A stretch of DNA of 35,059 nt from JANWLD01 sp036278875 (GCA_036278875.1 DASUKF010000020.1:1-35059); one strand, 5' to 3'; shown: positions 8,455 to 17,895, counted from the stretch's first letter. Translations and numbers: made by a program. The notes: generated by a model not told the origin, from the sequence alone.

Positions 8455-9302
8455 GAATTCTCCTTGATGTAACTAACCAATTCCTCGCGCCAGTCACTAA
8501 TTACAAAACCGGTGGACTTTATTTTATCAAGATTGAACGAACTGTGCAGCGGTCTGGGGGCGACTCCTGCTTTTGAGGCAAAATATTCCTCGGTCGTAGT
8601 ATCCGTAACTGTCAGGTCGTCCCGGCCCAATTCTTTGAATATCGCCCGGGCCACCTCGGCCCAGCTGGCCGGCTCGCCGCCGCCGCTGATGTTATAAGTC
8701 CCGTAGACTGCCTTCTTATCAAGCAGGTGGGAGAGGGCATTGACCAGAGTATCCGTAAAAGTAAGTCTTCCTATCTGGTCGCTGACGACAGTAGGGGAAA
8801 CGTCTTTTCCGGCCAAACCTATCATAGTCCGCACGAAGTTAGGCCCGTCGCCTATAAGCCACGATGTGCGCAGTATATAGTGTTTCGGCACCGTGCTTAC
8901 CGCAATATCGCCGGCGGCTTTGCTCTGTGCGTATACGCCCAAGGGGGTGAACGGTTCATTCTCGTTGTGCGTTTCCTGCGTACCGTCGAAAACATATTCG
9001 CTGGAAATATGAACTACGGTAATGTCATGTTCGGCGGCAACTTTAGCCAAGTAACCGGGGCCGGTGGCATTAATCTGCCAGGCCAGCCTGCGGCCTTCTG
9101 CTGTTTCAGCTTCGTCGACATTCGTATATGCCGCCGCGTTCAGTATCAAATCGATTTTTGACCAGTCGTAATCTTTTATGAATCGCCAATCGGTAATATC
9201 GAACTTGTCGCGGTCAACGGCTGTTGCTCCGGGATATTTTATCTGCAGGGCTTTACCTAGCTGGCCGTATGCTCCGATTATCAGGATTTTAGATTCGCTC
9301 AA
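8451..9302 (-). CDS. rfbD: dTDP-4-dehydrorhamnose reductase
   Basis: The 283-residue short-chain dehydrogenase catalyses the last step, reducing dTDP-4-keto-L-rhamnose to dTDP-L-rhamnose. The cofactor loop GAYGQLG is near the N-terminus, and NAAAYTNVDEAE, HISSEYVFDGT and the catalytic YAQSK are all characteristic of RmlD. The ATG immediately follows the rfbC stop without a spacer, and the stop overlaps rfbA by 4 nt. The protein is complete, with no membrane segments. Confidence 0.95.
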   Translation of the reverse strand: MSESKILIIGAYGQLGKALQIKYPGATAVDRDKFDITDWRFIKDYDWSKIDLILNAAAYTNVDEAETAEGRRLAWQINATGPGYLAKVAAEHDITVVHISSEYVFDGTQETHNENEPFTPLGVYAQSKAAGDIAVSTVPKHYILRTSWLIGDGPNFVRTMIGLAGKDVSPTVVSDQIGRLTFTDTLVNALSHLLDKKAVYGTYNISGGGEPASWAEVARAIFKELGRDDLTVTDTTTEEYFASKAGVAPRPLHSSFNLDKIKSTGFVISDWREELVSYIKENS

Positions 9303-9851
9303 TTAAAACTCCATAGGTGTTACGTTTTTTAATGGGGGGTTGTTCTTATCCTTTTCCGATACTATCGCGTCGGCTTCGCCGACCGGCCAGGCAATGGACA
9401 GATTTTCATCAAAAGGGTTTACGGCTGAATATTTCGCATCCGGCGACCAGTGCGCATTTACCAGATACGTATAGGTGACATTAGGTTCCAGCGTCTGATA
9501 TCCGTTAGCCACGCCACGGGGCACGAAGATGGCTATTTCGGGAGTTATCTCTTGCGTGAAGACCTTGCCGAAAGCCGGGCCTTTTCTTAAATCCACCCAT
9601 GCTCCAAAAACCTTGCCGTTAGCAAGAGAAATGAACTTTTCCCATGGCTCCGCGTGCATACCGCGCAGTACACCGGCCTCGGCGTTGAAGGAAAAATTAT
9701 TCTGCACCGTTTCAAAAGCAGGCAGACCGAGCGCTTCCATCTTGGCTTTCTGGTAATTTTCCTTGAACCAGCCCCGGCTGTCGCCATGAAGGACCAGGTT
9801 AATTACATAGAGTCCCGGTATGGGTGATTCCTGCACTTTTAATTCACTCAT
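9303..9851 (-). CDS. rfbC: dTDP-4-dehydrorhamnose 3,5-epimerase
   Basis: The 182-residue cupin-fold RmlC epimerises dTDP-4-keto-6-deoxyglucose at C3 and C5. The diagnostic segment GVLRGMH carries the catalytic histidine, followed by GKVFGAWVDLRKG and PRGVANGYQTLEPN. It is somewhat divergent: the usual aromatic-rich HxQ stretch after the catalytic His is replaced by HAEPWEKF. Operon position between rfbB (4-nt overlap) and rfbD (zero gap) supports the assignment strongly. Confidence 0.92.
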   Translation of the reverse strand: MSELKVQESPIPGLYVINLVLHGDSRGWFKENYQKAKMEALGLPAFETVQNNFSFNAEAGVLRGMHAEPWEKFISLANGKVFGAWVDLRKGPAFGKVFTQEITPEIAIFVPRGVANGYQTLEPNVTYTYLVNAHWSPDAKYSAVNPFDENLSIAWPVGEADAIVSEKDKNNPPLKNVTPMEF

Positions 9852-10846
9852 CGATTCATCTCCCTGTATTTTTCTTCAGTGGCGGCCTTTTGCGGTTTCC
9901 ACCATGCTTCATTCTGTTTGTACCATTCAATAGTATCCTTTAAACCCTTTTCAAAATCGGTATATTTAGGACTCCAGCCCAGTTCGGTGCGAAGTTTGGT
10001 CGAATCTATGGCATAGCGCAAATCATGCCCGGGACGGTCGCCGACATGGTCGAAATCATCCGGGGTTTTGTCCATAAGCTGCAAAATAAGCCGGATAACG
10101 GTCTTGTTATCTTTTTCGCCGTCGGCGCCTATGAGGTAAGTTTCACCGATACGGCCCTTTTCCAGAATAGTCAGAACACCGGAAGAATGGTCCTCGGCAT
10201 GTATCCAGTCGCGCACGTTCTTGCCTTCGCCGTAGAGTTTCGGCCTGCGGCCTTCCAAAATCTCGGTAATCTGCCGGGGAATGAATTTTTCGACATGCTG
10301 GTAGGGGCCATAATTGTTTGAGCAGTTGGAAAGAGTAGCACGCAGACCGAAAGTCCGTATCCAGGCGTAAACCAGGTGATCGGAACCAGCCTTTGTGGCG
10401 GAGTAAGGGCTAGACGGGTTGTATGGAGTACTTTCGGTGAACCTGGCGGAATCATCGAGTTCCAGGTCGCCGTATACTTCGTCGGTGGAGATATGATGGA
10501 AGCGTTTATCGTACTTGCGGGCGGCTTCTATGAGCCTGAATGTTCCTACGACGTTGCTCTGTACGAACGGCCACGGCGAATGGACGGAATTATCAACATG
10601 GGTTTCGGCCGCATAATGCACTACGGCGTCGCAATCTTTGACTAGTCCGTCTACTACAGCTTCATCACAGATATCACCTTTGACCAGATTTACCCGGGAT
10701 TTATCAAGTCCGTCCAGATTCGCCGGATTGCCTGCGTAGGTCAGCGCATCCAAGACGGTTATCTGCCAGTCCGGACGCTCCCTGTAAATATAATGTACGA
10801 AATTGGCTCCGATAAATCCGGCGCCGCCGGTAACAAGTATTTTCAT
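9848..10846 (-). CDS. rfbB: dTDP-glucose 4,6-dehydratase
   Basis: This extended short-chain dehydrogenase converts dTDP-glucose to dTDP-4-keto-6-deoxyglucose. The protein starts MKILVTGGAGFIGANF with the NAD loop at the N-terminus, HYAAETHVDNSV is typical, and the catalytic motif is YSATK, giving 332 residues. An in-frame ATG at 10924 would add 26 residues upstream, but these have no family counterpart and would run through a perfect TATAAT box, so I place the start at 10846. That box ends 7 nt before the ATG, implying a leaderless message. It is the first gene of the rfbBCDA-ugd operon. Confidence 0.94.
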   Translation of the reverse strand: MKILVTGGAGFIGANFVHYIYRERPDWQITVLDALTYAGNPANLDGLDKSRVNLVKGDICDEAVVDGLVKDCDAVVHYAAETHVDNSVHSPWPFVQSNVVGTFRLIEAARKYDKRFHHISTDEVYGDLELDDSARFTESTPYNPSSPYSATKAGSDHLVYAWIRTFGLRATLSNCSNNYGPYQHVEKFIPRQITEILEGRRPKLYGEGKNVRDWIHAEDHSSGVLTILEKGRIGETYLIGADGEKDNKTVIRLILQLMDKTPDDFDHVGDRPGHDLRYAIDSTKLRTELGWSPKYTDFEKGLKDTIEWYKQNEAWWKPQKAATEEKYREMNR

Positions 10847-10853
10847 CAGTACA

Positions 10854-10859
10854 ATTATA
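10854..10859 (-). promoter_or_regulatory. -10 box of the rfb operon at leaderless distance
   Basis: A perfect TATAAT on the minus strand is separated from the rfbB ATG by only 7 nt, so transcription would begin at or next to the start codon. No Shine-Dalgarno sequence fits in between. The -35 region is weak (TTCTTC at an appropriate distance). Confidence 0.6.
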
Positions 10860-10932
10860 ACTTCATATGACCGATGAAGAAACAGATAATGTTCCGTTAC
10901 AAAACAGGCAACATTTGCTAACATATAGCTGA

Positions 10933-11976
10933 ATGATCAGTGTAATAATCGCCGGCGGTTCCGGCACTCGTCTGTGGCCGCTTTCCACGCCGGAATATCC
11001 CAAGCATTTGCTCAAGGTCAACGGCGAACCCGACTCACTATTGCAGAAGACATATAAGCGGGCAAAGACTTTCGCAGATACTATATATGTGGTCACCGAT
11101 GCCAGCCATTCGGAGTACGTAAAAAAACAGCTGCCCGAACTGGACGATGACGGTTTGATAATCGAGCCCGCCCGGCGCGGCACGGCCAGCTGCATAACCG
11201 CCTCGCTGGCCCATGTAGGCAAAAGACATGATCGGAAAGAAGCCATAGCCATACTATCCGCCGACCATTATGTACGTGATGTTGACGGCTTTAAGCACAG
11301 TTTCAAAGTTGCCGGAAAAGTCTCGGAAGAATCAAAAAGAATCGTGCTGGTAGGCGTAGAGCCCACTGGTCCTGCCACCGGATTCGGCTATATACAGAAA
11401 GATAAGATATTCGACGAGGATGATTATGTATTCAATGTACATTCATTCAAAGAGAAGCCGGATTACGAAACGGCCAAGAAATATCTCCAGACGGGCAATT
11501 ATCTATGGAACTGCGGTTACTTCGTAGGTTCCTTTGCTACATTTCAGGATAAGATGGCCAAATATTCGCCAAAGTTAGCCGAAAACCTGAAAGTACTTAT
11601 GGCGACAGAAACCCGTGAAGAATTCGAAAAAGCCTACCTGAAATTCGAGAAAGACACCATAGATTATGCACTGATTGAAAAGGTGGATGATCTGCTGGTG
11701 GTGCCGGCCAGCTTTGACTGGATGGACTTAGGTTCCTTCGGTGATCTGCACAAAGCAAGCAGTAGCGATACCCAGGGCAATCATATAATCGGAACGGTAG
11801 AAACCGACCTGGTAGAGAACTCCTTCATTGAAAATTACGAAGACTCAAAACCCGTAGCGGTATTGGGCCTGGATAATATAGTAGTGGTCAATACCAAGGA
11901 CGGCATCTTAGTAGCCCGTAAAGACCTGGCCAAAGAAATCGGCATAATAAGCAAAAGAATCAACGGGGAGAAATAA
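10933..11976 (+). CDS. manC: Mannose-1-phosphate guanylyltransferase
   Basis: The 347-residue nucleotidyltransferase makes GDP-mannose from mannose-1-phosphate and GTP. The signature loop is IIAGGSGTRLWPLS, followed by YPKHLL, IEPARRGTASC, the LSADHYV metal site, GFGYIQ, FKEKP, WNCGYFVG and SFDWMDLGSFGDL, all expected of the short, monofunctional form without the C-terminal phosphomannose isomerase domain. The start lies 86 nt from the divergent rfbB start. A weak TTACAA/TAACAT pair (16-nt spacing) ends 8 nt before the ATG. The TAA overlaps the next ATG (TAATG), so manB is translationally coupled. Confidence 0.93.
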   Translation: MISVIIAGGSGTRLWPLSTPEYPKHLLKVNGEPDSLLQKTYKRAKTFADTIYVVTDASHSEYVKKQLPELDDDGLIIEPARRGTASCITASLAHVGKRHDRKEAIAILSADHYVRDVDGFKHSFKVAGKVSEESKRIVLVGVEPTGPATGFGYIQKDKIFDEDDYVFNVHSFKEKPDYETAKKYLQTGNYLWNCGYFVGSFATFQDKMAKYSPKLAENLKVLMATETREEFEKAYLKFEKDTIDYALIEKVDDLLVVPASFDWMDLGSFGDLHKASSSDTQGNHIIGTVETDLVENSFIENYEDSKPVAVLGLDNIVVVNTKDGILVARKDLAKEIGIISKRINGEK

Positions 11977-13316
11977 TGGGCAAGGGTTTCCATATAGCGC
12001 CGGAAGTATTCAAAGCATATGATATCCGCGGTGTCGTCCCGGATCAGATTGACGCTAAAGCGGCAGAGCAGATAGCCAGAGCCTTCGCGGCCGAAGTAAA
12101 ACCGGAAACCGCTATCCTGGGACGTGATGTGCGCTTAAGCGGCCCCGAGTTCATGGAGGCCGCCATACTGGGGCTTACCGCCATGGGGGTCAATGTAATA
12201 AATATCGGCACAGTATGCACCGATGAGTTCTATTTCGCCTGCGGCCAAAACAAGCTTCCGGGAATAATGATAACGGCTTCGCATAATCCGCCGGAGTATA
12301 ACGGCTTTAAAATGGTTGTCGAAATGCCCTATTTTGTCATGGCCAAGGAATTCAAGCCTAGAGTCCTGGAAGAGACCTACGAAGATGCAGCTGACAAAGG
12401 AACGGTTACGGAAAAATCCGTCACCGCAGATTTCATTGCCCATATAACCTCGCTGGTTTCACCGTCCTCTATAAAGCCGCTCAAAGTGGTCGTCGATACC
12501 AGCAACGGGGCTACCGGACCGGTCTGGGAAAAACTGGCGCCAAGACTGCCTATAGAGATGATACCGCTTTGTTTTGAACCTGACGGAAACTTCCCTAACC
12601 ACGGTAATGACATCATACAGCTGGAAAACCAGCAGATGCTTAGAGACAAAGTCAAGGAAACCGGAGCGGACCTGGGCCTGATATTTGACCCGGACGGCGA
12701 TAGATGCCTGCTGGTAGATGACCGCGGCGTTAGCGTGCCGGGCGATTGGATAACCGCACTTCTCGGAGTAGCCGAACTCAAACGCAACCCGGGCGCTACG
12801 ATACTTTATGATGTCAGGGCTTCTGATGCCGTGCCTGATCTGATAACGGCAAACGGAGGCACGCCGTTCGTCTGGAAACCGGGACATGTCTATATAAAAC
12901 GCGAGATGCAGAAACGCGGTATCGTTTTCGGCGGCGAAGGCTCAGGACATTATTACTTCAAGGATTTCTGGTATGCCGATTCGGGCTTTTTGACCGCTAT
13001 GACCATATTGTCGTATGTCAGCGCTCTCGACACGCCTCTGTCTGAAAAAATAAAGGAGCTGGAAGCCAAATATTTCGTTTCCGGAGAAATAAACTCAAGG
13101 ATTGAAAACGCAGGGACCGTTCTGGAAAGAGTCAAAAAGAAATATAACGATGGCGAACTGAACGAAATATCAGGAGTTGCTATCAGGTATCCTGACTGGC
13201 ATTTTGTTGTAAGACCGTCGGATAACGAGCCTTTGGTACGTTTGACCGTCGAAGCTAAGAACAAGGAGCTTATGGAAGAGAAGCGCGACGAACTGATTGA
13301 GCTGATACGCGCTTAG
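11976..13316 (+). CDS. manB: Phosphomannomutase / phosphoglucomutase
   Basis: The 446-residue alpha-D-phosphohexomutase supplies mannose-1-phosphate for the upstream manC and possibly glucose-1-phosphate for rfbA. All four family landmarks are visible: the N-terminal YDIRG, the catalytic phosphoserine loop TASHNP, the metal-binding DPDGDR, and GGEGSGH for substrate selection. RPSDNEPLVRLTVEA binds the phosphate near the C-terminus. The stop TAG directly abuts the stop of the convergent glmS gene, with no base between. Confidence 0.94.
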   Translation: MGKGFHIAPEVFKAYDIRGVVPDQIDAKAAEQIARAFAAEVKPETAILGRDVRLSGPEFMEAAILGLTAMGVNVINIGTVCTDEFYFACGQNKLPGIMITASHNPPEYNGFKMVVEMPYFVMAKEFKPRVLEETYEDAADKGTVTEKSVTADFIAHITSLVSPSSIKPLKVVVDTSNGATGPVWEKLAPRLPIEMIPLCFEPDGNFPNHGNDIIQLENQQMLRDKVKETGADLGLIFDPDGDRCLLVDDRGVSVPGDWITALLGVAELKRNPGATILYDVRASDAVPDLITANGGTPFVWKPGHVYIKREMQKRGIVFGGEGSGHYYFKDFWYADSGFLTAMTILSYVSALDTPLSEKIKELEAKYFVSGEINSRIENAGTVLERVKKKYNDGELNEISGVAIRYPDWHFVVRPSDNEPLVRLTVEAKNKELMEEKRDELIELIRA

Positions 13317-15227
13317 TTATTCTACGGTTACAGACTTGGCCAGGTTACGTGGCCTGTCCACGTTAAGGCCTTTGTCCACGGCTATGTAATAGGCAAATAA
13401 TTGCATGACGATTACTACCAGTAACGGCTGCAGCTGTTCGGGAACTTTTGGTATGTATAAGACATCATCGGCCAGCGTGGCTACCTTATCGTTGCCTTCA
13501 CTGGCGATAGCTATTATCGGACCGCCCCGGGCCTTTATTTCCTGCATGTTGGACATGGTCTTTTCCAGAAGGGGGCCGTCGCAGGCCAAAGCTACGGTAG
13601 GGAAGTTCTCGTCTATCATGGCCAGCGGGCCGTGTTTCATCTCGCCGGCACTGCATCCCTCGGCGTGTATATAGGATATTTCCTTGAGCTTTAAGGCGCC
13701 TTCTAGGGCGCAGGGATAAAGATAATTCCGGCCGATGAACAAAAAATCGCGCGATTTGGAATATTCTTTGGCCAGCTTTTCAATCTGCGGTGCCAGCTCC
13801 AGGACCTCCTTTGCCTTGCCGGGCAAAGTATGAAGTTCTTTTAAAAGAGGGGAGAACAGCTTGGAACGGCCGTCGGAAAGATGCAAGGCTATTTCGGCAA
13901 GTATCGATACTTGCGCGATAAAAGCTTTGGTAGAAGCAACCGATTGCTCGGGTCCGGCATGGCAGTAGACACCGGCATCGGTTATACGGGCCAGAGTAGA
14001 ACCGGTCGCGTTGACTATGCCGAGTTTCAGGATGCCGTAATCGGATATCTTTTTAACGGCTGCGATGGTGTCGGCAGTCTCGCCGGACTGGGAAATGGCG
14101 ATTATCGCAGTGCCGCGGCTTAACGGCTCGCTCCGGTATTTGAACTCGCTGGCCATCTCTACTTCCACCGGTATACCGGCTATTTCTTCTATCAGGTATT
14201 CGCCGATAAGCCCCGCGTAATAAGATGTGCCACAGGCAGTTATGATAATGCGGTCGATGAATGAAAGCTGGTGCTTGACCGATTCCAGGCCGCCGAGTTT
14301 TATAGTGTTTATGTCCGGCTTGACGCGGCCGCGGGTAGCACTTTCTATAGTTGCCGGTGCTTCATATATCTCTTTAAGCATGAAATGCGGAAAGTTGCCC
14401 ATGTCTGATTCTTCAGCGTCATAATCTAGTTCCACCACTTCTTTTTTGGCAGCGGCTTTGGCCCCGTCGAGACTCTCTATATGGACTTCGCCGGGCGTTA
14501 CCTCGGCTACTTCGTAGTCGTTTAAGAATATGACCTTCTTGGTATTGTTGATAAGCGCGTTCGGATCGGAAGCGATGAAATGCTCGTCATTGCCGACACC
14601 GATGACTATGGGGCTGGACAGACGGGCTACGTATAAGACGTCAGGATTTTCGGTATATAAGGCCGCTATAGCGTAGGCACCCCGCAGACTACTGATGGCA
14701 GTCTTGAACGCCGAGAAGAAGTCCTTGCCGGTTTTCAGATGAGAATCGATAAGATGCGGTATGACCTCAGTGTCGGTGTCGGAAACGAATTCGTAGCCTT
14801 TTTCCTGCAGTTCCGATTTAAGGTCCTGGTAATTCTCTATGATGCCGTTGCATACTACATATACCTTCTTGTCCTTATCGGTGTGCGGATGAGCATTCTT
14901 TTTAGTTGGACTACCATGGGTTGCCCACCTGGTATGTCCTATGCCGCAGGACAGTTTGGACGATTGGGTCTTTTGCCGGACGGAAGCGGCTTTTACCAGA
15001 CCGGGCTGGGTCGAGTCGGGCTTAGGATAAGCGGCAAAGCCGTTTTCCTCGATAAGTTTGGCTAAATTATTAACCCGCCCGGCATTTTTCAGATAAATAA
15101 GTTTGCCGTCCTCTATGGCGGCGATTCCGGCCGAATCATAACCTCTGTATTCAAGCGCGCGCAGGCCGCCTACGACAAAGTCCGTAGCGGAGTTTTTGTC
15201 ACCTACGTAACCTACTATCCCGCACAT
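13317..15227 (-). CDS. glmS: Glutamine--fructose-6-phosphate aminotransferase (isomerizing)
   Basis: The 636-residue enzyme makes glucosamine-6-phosphate for peptidoglycan and amino sugars. The N-terminal glutaminase begins MCGIVGYVG, with Cys2 as nucleophile, and has EYRGYDSAG, HTRWATHG and CNGIIENY. Two SIS domains follow, with TACGTSYYAG, SQSGETADT and SEGCSAGEMKHGPLA-like segments, and the protein ends KSVTVE as usual. It is about 27 residues longer than typical because of an insert around residues 64-92, between the first helices and CGIGHTRW. A strong AGGAGG lies 8 nt before the ATG, unlike many neighbouring genes. Confidence 0.96.
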   Translation of the reverse strand: MCGIVGYVGDKNSATDFVVGGLRALEYRGYDSAGIAAIEDGKLIYLKNAGRVNNLAKLIEENGFAAYPKPDSTQPGLVKAASVRQKTQSSKLSCGIGHTRWATHGSPTKKNAHPHTDKDKKVYVVCNGIIENYQDLKSELQEKGYEFVSDTDTEVIPHLIDSHLKTGKDFFSAFKTAISSLRGAYAIAALYTENPDVLYVARLSSPIVIGVGNDEHFIASDPNALINNTKKVIFLNDYEVAEVTPGEVHIESLDGAKAAAKKEVVELDYDAEESDMGNFPHFMLKEIYEAPATIESATRGRVKPDINTIKLGGLESVKHQLSFIDRIIITACGTSYYAGLIGEYLIEEIAGIPVEVEMASEFKYRSEPLSRGTAIIAISQSGETADTIAAVKKISDYGILKLGIVNATGSTLARITDAGVYCHAGPEQSVASTKAFIAQVSILAEIALHLSDGRSKLFSPLLKELHTLPGKAKEVLELAPQIEKLAKEYSKSRDFLFIGRNYLYPCALEGALKLKEISYIHAEGCSAGEMKHGPLAMIDENFPTVALACDGPLLEKTMSNMQEIKARGGPIIAIASEGNDKVATLADDVLYIPKVPEQLQPLLVVIVMQLFAYYIAVDKGLNVDRPRNLAKSVTVE

Positions 15228-15235
15228 TTAAGCAG

Positions 15236-15241
15236 CCTCCT
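15236..15241 (-). promoter_or_regulatory. Strong Shine-Dalgarno of glmS
   Basis: AGGAGG is read on the minus strand 8 nt before the glmS ATG and fixes the start. It contrasts with the -10-adjacent starts lacking any ribosome-binding site elsewhere in the window. In the 117-nt gap up to 15345 I saw no convincing promoter, terminator or glmS-ribozyme signature. Confidence 0.8.
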
Positions 15242-15344
15242 GAAAAACGGCGGGAGATAAATAGATGGCATACAGTGTTATTTTGTACATATAAAGAGTA
15301 AAAAACTTTAGTGTGGATATTGGTAGTTTAATTGTAAGGAAAAA

Positions 15345-16445
15345 TCAGATATCGTCTACCAGTTTAGTTATTTTATCCCGAAATGCGCTTGCAGAGAAAC
15401 CATTAGCGGACTTTTTTATATCACCTTGGGTATATTTACCGGGGTCAAACCCTTTAAGAACCCTGATAAGTCCGTTTACCGTTTGAGGCGTAAAGAACCG
15501 GCCGTTCTTGCCCGGCTTGATGTAATCCATGGCGCCGCCGCCCCTGAAGGCTATGACTGGAGTTCCGGCAGCTAAAGCTTCGACGGCAGCAATGCCGAAA
15601 TCATCGATGTTAGGAAAGATGAACCCCCCGGCAGAGCCGATTATCTTTGCCAGCTCGTCCGTAGAGTTCACTTTGTCCAGGAATTTTACGGTCGGTCCGG
15701 CCAAGCGTTTGAGCCGGGAATGTTCCGGTCCTTTGCCGACGACTGTCAGAGGAAGCCCAAGCTTGGTGCAGGCCGCCACGGCCAAATCCACGCGCTTATA
15801 CGGCGTCTGCCGGCCGACTATCACGAAGCCTTCGCGCTGATTATTCCTTTTCGCATGGGTGGCGAATTTTGTAATCTCTACCGGCGGATGTATCACGGTG
15901 GATTCGCGTCCGTAGTATTTCTTTATCTGTTTCTGCGTGTAGACAGAATTAGCTATCAGGATATCCGGCAACTGAGCGGCGTTATAATCCCACTTTCGCA
16001 TAGGTTTCACCAGGAGTTTAAGCCCTAAACGTGCCGCCCCGTTAAAAATACCGAAACCGGGGTTATTCAGATAGTCCTGGTACCGGCTCCAGTAATAATG
16101 CGTCGGCGCGTTGACCAGACATATATGTACTCCGTCTACCACATTCACGGTCTTGGCTTCCGCACCGGTAACCGATATGACCACGTCGAAACCTCTTAGC
16201 TTGAGGCGGGAAAACCATATATTTCTTAAAAACGGCACGTATTTGCGCAGCATTGAAAAAGGCCAGTACTGCAGATAGCCGGTATTTACTTTGGCAGGGA
16301 ACAGCTTCTGCTGCCACTCGCGGCTGGCATAAGACGTAAAGACGGGAGCTTCGGGATAGATGGTATGAAGTTCGTAAACCACATTTTCCGCGCCGCCGCG
16401 AAGAAGCCAGTCGCAGACTATGGCTACCCTGGGATGTTTGCTCAT
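15345..16445 (-). CDS. Family 4 glycosyltransferase
   Basis: The 366-residue GT-B protein starts with PRVAIVCDWLLRGGAENVVYEL, the acceptor-side loop common in mannosyltransferases of the WbaZ/WbdC kind. HAPTHYY-like sequence (NAPTHYYWSRYQDY) and FVIVGRQTPYKRVDLAV follow. The E-x7-E region is degenerate: DDFGIAAVEALAAGTPVIAF has D where the first glutamate normally stands. The start overlaps the stop of the upstream sugar-transferase gene by 4 nt. It probably adds the second or a later sugar to the lipid carrier primed by that enzyme. The donor is not deducible, though GDP-mannose is a natural candidate given manC and manB nearby. Confidence 0.87.
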   Translation of the reverse strand: MSKHPRVAIVCDWLLRGGAENVVYELHTIYPEAPVFTSYASREWQQKLFPAKVNTGYLQYWPFSMLRKYVPFLRNIWFSRLKLRGFDVVISVTGAEAKTVNVVDGVHICLVNAPTHYYWSRYQDYLNNPGFGIFNGAARLGLKLLVKPMRKWDYNAAQLPDILIANSVYTQKQIKKYYGRESTVIHPPVEITKFATHAKRNNQREGFVIVGRQTPYKRVDLAVAACTKLGLPLTVVGKGPEHSRLKRLAGPTVKFLDKVNSTDELAKIIGSAGGFIFPNIDDFGIAAVEALAAGTPVIAFRGGGAMDYIKPGKNGRFFTPQTVNGLIRVLKGFDPGKYTQGDIKKSANGFSASAFRDKITKLVDDI

Positions 16446-17875
16446 TTGGCCCCTTTGCCTCCCAGAACAGTACGGAAAGTGCGCAGTAGTATAACTATAT
16501 CCATCCAGAAATTCCAGTTCTGAACATAATACATATCCAGACGGCGTCTTTCCTCGAAACTGATGTTAAGCCGGCCGGACACCTGCGCCAGGCCGGTCAT
16601 GCCGGACTTGACGCTTAGGATATGGTGTTTCTGCCGGTATTTCTCCAGCTCTTCGGGCACCAGTGCCCGGGGCCCTACCAAACTGATATCGCCTTTAAGC
16701 ACATTGAAAAGCTGGGGCAGTTCGTCCAGACTGGTCAGGCGCAGGAATTTCCCAAGGCTCGAGACACGCGGGTCATTTTCCAGATAATCGCCGTTATCAC
16801 GGTATTTTTTAGCCAACTCGGGTTGGCCCAGCATTCTGAAAGCTTCTTCCGGGGTAGTACCGTCGAACCGCTGGCTCTGGGAACGGAACTTATAGACCGT
16901 AAAAGGTTTGTTGAACTGGGTCAGCCTGGTCTGTTTGAATAATATTTTTTGCCGGGGACTTGCAAGCTTTATCAAAACGGCCGTAAGCAGCATGAACGGA
17001 GAAGCGATTATAAAGAATATGGCGCCTACGACCACGTCGAATATGCGCTTAACTATACGGCCCCAGCCTATCAACGCCGTCTGATGCACCATGACCGCAG
17101 GTATTTCCCGGAACAGTTCTACCTCTATATTGCCGCTGTAGAGTTCGCTTCCGCCCGGAATGAATCTGAATTCTATATGGTTTTCCTGGGCAAAGGAGAC
17201 CACTTCTGAGTTTTTCTCCTCGCTTTTATAAAGGGTCGACTGGAAAATACTGTGTATATTAGACAGCTTGAGTTTTTTCCGGGCTTGTTCCAAATCATTG
17301 AAACCGGGAATTTCAGGAAAATCCTTCTGCTCTTCGCCGACTATACCGATAATCCTGTATCCGGTGGCCGATGTATCTATAAATTGATTGATAACATTTT
17401 TAGCACGTTTGCCGCTACCGACTATCAGCAGATTGGCTATGCCTATGTTATATGAATAAAGTATAGACCTGGTTTTCCGCGCCAGGGTGCGGAAAATGAT
17501 GAGAAAAGTGAAGCCGAGCACGAACGCATACACCACCACCAGGCGCGCCGGGAACAAGGCGTTGTTAAGCACGAAATCATAACCGACCACAGCCAGTATG
17601 CCCAAGATTGAACCCATGATAAGCTTGCCCAGCTCCGCGAAGCGGTTTTCAGTCGCTGTGCGCGAGTAAAGCCCTATGGCGCCATGAATGATTATCCAAA
17701 GCGGTAGAACAAGTAGGATTGATAGCAAGTATTTCTCTGCAGGTATCTGCTGGATAAGCGGCCGGGGGTCGTGTCTTACACGGATAATATAGGCTACGAA
17801 GAATGCGCCTATAAGAGTCAGGTAATCGCCAAGTACCAATACCACGCGGTACACAAGAGAAGCATTATTTCTCAT
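16442..17875 (-). CDS. Polyprenyl-phosphate glycosyl-1-phosphate transferase (WcaJ/WbaP-like)
   Basis: The 477-residue protein begins lipid-linked glycan assembly by moving a sugar-1-phosphate onto undecaprenyl phosphate. The N-terminal half has about four membrane helices, then a CoA-binding/Rossmann-like domain with LLIVGSGKRAKNVI. After a further hydrophobic re-entrant segment (FDVVVGAIFFIIASPFML) comes the sugar-transferase domain with KFRS, RLTSLDELPQLFNVLKGD (catalytic Asp-Glu) and SLVGPRALVPEE, ending in LDMYYVQNWNFWMD. All conserved motifs are present. A TATAAT ends 7 nt before the ATG. It forms an operon with the GT4 at 15345. Glucose or galactose phosphate are the likely substrates, but this is inference. 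Confidence 0.93.
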   Translation of the reverse strand: MRNNASLVYRVVLVLGDYLTLIGAFFVAYIIRVRHDPRPLIQQIPAEKYLLSILLVLPLWIIIHGAIGLYSRTATENRFAELGKLIMGSILGILAVVGYDFVLNNALFPARLVVVYAFVLGFTFLIIFRTLARKTRSILYSYNIGIANLLIVGSGKRAKNVINQFIDTSATGYRIIGIVGEEQKDFPEIPGFNDLEQARKKLKLSNIHSIFQSTLYKSEEKNSEVVSFAQENHIEFRFIPGGSELYSGNIEVELFREIPAVMVHQTALIGWGRIVKRIFDVVVGAIFFIIASPFMLLTAVLIKLASPRQKILFKQTRLTQFNKPFTVYKFRSQSQRFDGTTPEEAFRMLGQPELAKKYRDNGDYLENDPRVSSLGKFLRLTSLDELPQLFNVLKGDISLVGPRALVPEELEKYRQKHHILSVKSGMTGLAQVSGRLNISFEERRRLDMYYVQNWNFWMDIVILLRTFRTVLGGKGAK

Positions 17876-17882
17876 CAGAGGT

Positions 17883-17888
17883 ATTATA
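17883..17888 (-). promoter_or_regulatory. -10 box at leaderless distance, sugar-transferase gene
   Basis: TATAAT on the minus strand is separated by 7 nt (ACCTCTG) from the ATG at 17875. CCTCTG offers no Shine-Dalgarno. No good -35 is visible. Confidence 0.55.
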
Positions 17889-17895
17889 CCAGTGA

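Noticed and set aside
10847..10924. 26-residue N-terminal extension of RfbB from an upstream ATG
   Set aside because: The extension has no family counterpart and would cross the TATAAT box; MKILVTGGAGFIG is the normal start.
15228..15344. glmS ribozyme or riboswitch in the glmS leader
   Set aside because: The 117-nt AT-rich gap shows no conserved ribozyme core and contains a plain AGGAGG ribosome-binding site.
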